From positions 1-32,855 of the forward strand of contig CASFCH010000052.1 of the NCBI GenBank assembly GCA_949293315.1: 32,855 nt of DNA, in the 5' to 3' direction. The translations under genes and the position numbers were made by a program. A model generated the notes under the pieces. The model ran no database searches, was not told the origin of the DNA, and saw only the letters and a list, made by a program, of their open reading frames with translations. The stretch is from an uncultured Oscillospiraceae bacterium (GTDB taxonomy: Bacteria; Bacillota; Clostridia; Oscillospirales; Acutalibacteraceae). Positions 30,892 to 32,855 of the stretch are shown here, piece after piece (position 1 is the stretch's first letter; each line of letters starts with the position of its first letter).

Positions 30892-30920
30892 ATATAATAT
30901 TTTACCATGATTGCGCACAA
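30892..30920 (-). promoter_or_regulatory. Possible promoter of the M28 peptidase gene
   Basis: Minus strand: -35 TTGTGC (30915-30920), a 17-bp spacer and -10 TTATAT (30892-30897). Moderate match. The remaining gap to 31066 shows no gene, tRNA or clear attachment site. Confidence 0.35.
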
Positions 30921-31066
30921 AAATATGAATAAATTATGACATAAAAATGAATTCAATGCGAACAACCTTAAAATTCCTCACTTCATTTTATACATCGCCG
31001 CCCAAAATATGAATTATCATAGCAAAGTGTGACCTCCATATCATCCGAAAAAGCGCCTGGCCCATC

Positions 31067-31942
31067 ATGGTTTTTGGCCCACAGGCCGCCATCGCGCCGC
31101 TTTCCAAGCCGATGGATGCCCGGAAGGTACGCGAAAACGCAAAACTGGAAGCTAAACAGCGTGAAATGGAGACGGAGGTGCGCAAATGGAAACGTCTTGC
31201 AGAGGGGACGCAGGATTCCGAAAAGCGGAAGGAATATCGCCAAAAGGTTCGGGAATCCCAAAAGAAGCTGCGGGAATTCATCGGGGCGCACAGCGATGTG
31301 CTGCGGCGCGATTACTGGCGGGAGAGTACGCACGGCGTACCGGATCAATCGCCGGCGGCCCGAACAGTGAATACCTATCGCGAGGTGGAATTCAATCCCG
31401 ACGCGGACTACACGATCCATGCGAAGGGATATTCAGACGCCGTGAATGCGGGATTATCTAAAGCAAGTTATGAGGTGGCATTCGCCGGCGGTCAGGACCG
31501 GAAAGAGCATTTGCAGCTCATCGATCTGGAGACCGGGGCAAAAGTCTTCGAGGAGACCGGTGACAGTGGATCGGTCGGCGGGGATCTGTACCGCGAATTT
31601 ATCACGAGCCATTCAAACGGGCGATACGCGTTTGTGCATAACCACCCCACTGATGGCTTCCTGTCTATTGGAGACCTGCAAACCCTGTTTACTCAGCCCA
31701 ATATTGAGATCATGGCCGCGATTCGCAACGACGGCGTGAAATACGTTGTAAAGAAGCGCAGGGCTATGCCGAATGTAGCTATACCTGATGTGCTTTATCA
31801 GGGTGACATGGAAGAGTTGAATAATCAATCCAGAAGTGGTAAAATAACGGCAGGAGAACGCACATTTTTACGTGAAACGATTTTGACGCGCAACATGATC
31901 CGAGACTACGGGGAGGTGATCGTCCTTGACAGAGATGAATAG
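31067..31942 (+). CDS. Truncated phage minor capsid protein (MuF/gp7-like) with JAB-like domain
   Basis: The longest ATG-started frame gives 291 residues, but 31067 has no ribosome site and the 5' part of the gene appears lost. Residues about 17-88 (DARKVRENAKLEAKQREMET, then KLREFIGAHSDVLRRDYWRE) are the coiled-coil tail usual at the end of SPP1 gp7/MuF-type minor capsid proteins. Residues 100-291 are a separate domain containing FVHNHPTDGFLSIGDL: His191, His193, Ser200 and Asp203 match the JAB/JAMM metalloprotease pattern HxH..SxxD, with six rather than seven residues between His and Ser. MuF proteins of temperate phages often carry exchangeable C-terminal effector domains. Its end overlaps the next small gene by 17 nt. 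Confidence 0.6.
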   Translation: MVFGPQAAIAPLSKPMDARKVRENAKLEAKQREMETEVRKWKRLAEGTQDSEKRKEYRQKVRESQKKLREFIGAHSDVLRRDYWRESTHGVPDQSPAARTVNTYREVEFNPDADYTIHAKGYSDAVNAGLSKASYEVAFAGGQDRKEHLQLIDLETGAKVFEETGDSGSVGGDLYREFITSHSNGRYAFVHNHPTDGFLSIGDLQTLFTQPNIEIMAAIRNDGVKYVVKKRRAMPNVAIPDVLYQGDMEELNNQSRSGKITAGERTFLRETILTRNMIRDYGEVIVLDRDE

Positions 31943-32180
31943 AGCGAGAGAGGAAAGCTGGAAGCATCCATGCGCTTTTGAAATCCCATATTGGCGGGAC
32001 GGGATGACACCTGAGGAATACGACCTCGAGTATGTTTATCATGGATTTTTTGTCCATGAGCATCCGGAGCGCTTGCGCGAATACAAACCGCTCTGGAAGC
32101 AGAAAGAACTCGGTATGCCCGAATACGAGGACAACGTCAATCGGGCGGTTGAATTGAGAAAAGCATATTTGGGATATTAA
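31926..32180 (+). CDS. Small 84-residue phage-linked protein, possible immunity partner
   Basis: TTG start at 31926, secured by GGGAGGTGAT five nt upstream. The sequence is acidic and aromatic (MTPEEYDLEYVYHGFFVHEH, then PERLREYKPLWKQKELGMPE), with no signal peptide or membrane helix. It overlaps the end of the capsid/JAB-like gene by 17 nt, so the two are coupled. Its stop codon lies inside the first of two terminators. I recognise no family. By position it could be an immunity or antidote protein for the upstream C-terminal domain, or simply a small head-region protein. Confidence 0.6.
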   Translation: MTEMNRAREESWKHPCAFEIPYWRDGMTPEEYDLEYVYHGFFVHEHPERLREYKPLWKQKELGMPEYEDNVNRAVELRKAYLGY

Positions 32181-32209
32181 CTGCTTGTCAAAGCGACAGG
32201 CAGTTTTTT
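32179..32209 (+). terminator. Rho-independent terminator overlapping the stop codon
   Basis: AACTGCTTGTC (32179-32189) pairs with GACAGGCAGTT (32195-32205) with one G-U pair, followed by TTTTTTC. Confidence 0.8.
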
Positions 32210-32222
32210 CATTCAGAAACAG

Positions 32223-32246
32223 GCAGTCCGCATGGGCTGCTTTTTT
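32223..32246 (+). terminator. Second tandem terminator
   Basis: GCAGTCC (32223-32229) pairs with GGGCTGC (32234-32240) with one G-U pair and a GCAT loop, then TTTTTT (32241-32246). Both terminators contain ACAGGCAGT, suggesting duplication. Confidence 0.7.
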
Positions 32247-32278
32247 CATACAATTTTTTAGAAAAGGAGGACAGTACC

Positions 32279-32737
32279 TTGAAGGACGAAGAGAAGAAGA
32301 ACCCGGAGGCCGAGGCGGATAAGAAGCCTGAGGAGCCCACAGGTACGGATTCGGCTGAGGAGACAAAGCCGGAAACGCCGCCCGCTGAGGAAAGGCCGGC
32401 GGATGCATCCCAGGGCGCCGAAAACGGGGAGGGCGCACAGCCGGAGGGTGAGGGGAACCCCACTGATAAAACGGCTGACGAGCCCGCCACATCCACATCC
32501 GAGGCGACGGCGGCAGAACCGGCGGCGGAAAATGCAAACGATGAGCTGCTGCTCGCCCGTGCGGAACTTGCCGCGATCAAAAGCGGCATGGATATCTCCG
32601 TGGCGGAGGACGCCGTGATTCTGGCTATGCACGCCCTCAAAAGGGATGGCGGTACCCCGGATCAGGCAGGGCTTGAGAAAGCGCTCAAAGGTGTTTTATT
32701 TCAACCGCGGGCGATGTGCCGACGCCTGACTGGGTGA
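32279..32737 (+). CDS. Phage scaffold-like protein, C-terminally truncated
   Basis: TTG start at 32279 with AAAAGGAGG eight nt upstream. Residues 1-90 are Glu/Pro/Ala-rich, acidic and disordered, as in phage capsid scaffolds. Residues about 88-140 (ELLLARAELAAIKSGMDISV, then AEDAVILAMHA) match the helical core of phage scaffolding or head proteins that lie next to minor capsid genes. After KALKGVL the frame reads FQPRAMCRRLTG and stops, five bases before a CRISPR repeat. The basic tail normally needed for capsid binding is missing. It is probably non-functional and marks a recombination breakpoint. Confidence 0.6.
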   Translation: MKDEEKKNPEAEADKKPEEPTGTDSAEETKPETPPAEERPADASQGAENGEGAQPEGEGNPTDKTADEPATSTSEATAAEPAAENANDELLLARAELAAIKSGMDISVAEDAVILAMHALKRDGGTPDQAGLEKALKGVLFQPRAMCRRLTG

Positions 32738-32741
32738 TAAT

Positions 32742-32855
32742 ATTTCAATCCACGCCCCCCTGCGGGGAGCGACACTGTAGATGGCCGTCAACTGATCGTC
32801 CGTAAGCTATTTCAATCCACGCTCCCCTGCGGGGAGCGACCCCGGGCAACGATCC
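32742..32855 (-). CRISPR. Type I-C-like CRISPR array, leader-distal end (partial)
   Basis: Two 32-nt repeats (32742-32773 and 32809-32840) enclose a 35-nt spacer (32774-32808); 15 nt of a second spacer reach the window edge. Each repeat reads ATTTCAATCCACGC then a C-rich/TGC/GGGGAGCGAC stem. The reverse complement is the type I-C form (GTCGC stem, ending GTGGATTGAAAT, the usual crRNA 5' tag), so the array is transcribed leftward from a leader outside the window. The first repeat differs by one base (C for T at the stem), breaking the stem, as expected for a terminal repeat. No cas gene is in the window. Confidence 0.88.

Noticed and set aside
30865-31066. Prophage attachment site or tRNA at the left edge of the phage fragment
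   Set aside because: No cloverleaf and no sequence repeated at the right end could be found by eye.
32698-32723. Possible third, degenerate CRISPR repeat (starts ATTTCAACC, ends CCGAC)
   Set aside because: Spacing to the first clear repeat is 44 nt instead of 67, the stem is absent, and only the first seven bases match well.

Overview
The window reads as chromosomal DNA from a GC-rich anaerobic Firmicute. An Oscillospiraceae-type gut Clostridium fits best: AGGAGG ribosome sites, TTGNNN-17-TATAAT promoters, DUF4317, an ECF sigma/DUF4367 pair, C-terminal PDTGD surface-sorting tails, and the CCTTCCCCTCGAGGGGAAGG-type intergenic repeats common in that group. The taxonomy is inference. No rRNA or tRNA gene was seen. 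The left edge cuts an SGNH hydrolase gene and the right edge cuts a CRISPR array.

1-11 kb: surface and phosphate genes. In order these are a partial membrane-anchored SGNH hydrolase (-), an AIM24/TIGR00266 protein (+), a two-gene lipoprotein operon (-; alkaline-phosphatase-superfamily phosphodiesterase then discoidin-GH18 glycosidase), a surface 5'-nucleotidase with a PDTGD tail (-), a GH18 cell-wall hydrolase with five SH3b repeats (+), a Na/Pi cotransporter with a PhoU-like domain (+), and FucO-type lactaldehyde reductase (-). The phosphodiesterase, nucleotidase and Pi transporter could together release and import phosphate from extracellular nucleotides.

12-20 kb: an EndoQ-type PHP nuclease fused to a UvrD-family helicase, DUF4317, an ECF sigma factor with a DUF4367 membrane partner, and a lower-GC three-gene operon (small membrane protein, TetR regulator, six-TM protein). 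About 500 bp of dispersed intergenic repeats follow.

20-31 kb: mostly minus strand. GH29 alpha-L-fucosidase; a marR-ABC-ABC exporter operon with a clear palindromic operator over the marR promoter; a possible 39-aa gene; a large PDTGD surface protein; a 109-aa unknown protein with a near-consensus promoter; and an M28 peptidase with internal membrane segments.

31-32.9 kb: a prophage fragment. It starts abruptly inside a minor capsid (MuF/SPP1 gp7-like) gene whose C-terminal part carries a JAB/JAMM-like HNHP...S..D motif. An overlapping 84-aa gene, two tandem terminators and an acidic scaffold-like gene follow. The scaffold gene loses its expected C-terminus just before a type I-C-like CRISPR array. 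Repeat polarity and the degenerate first repeat show that this is the leader-distal end of the array. The truncated capsid/JAB gene with its overlapping partner, and the phage/CRISPR junction, are the most unusual parts of the window.
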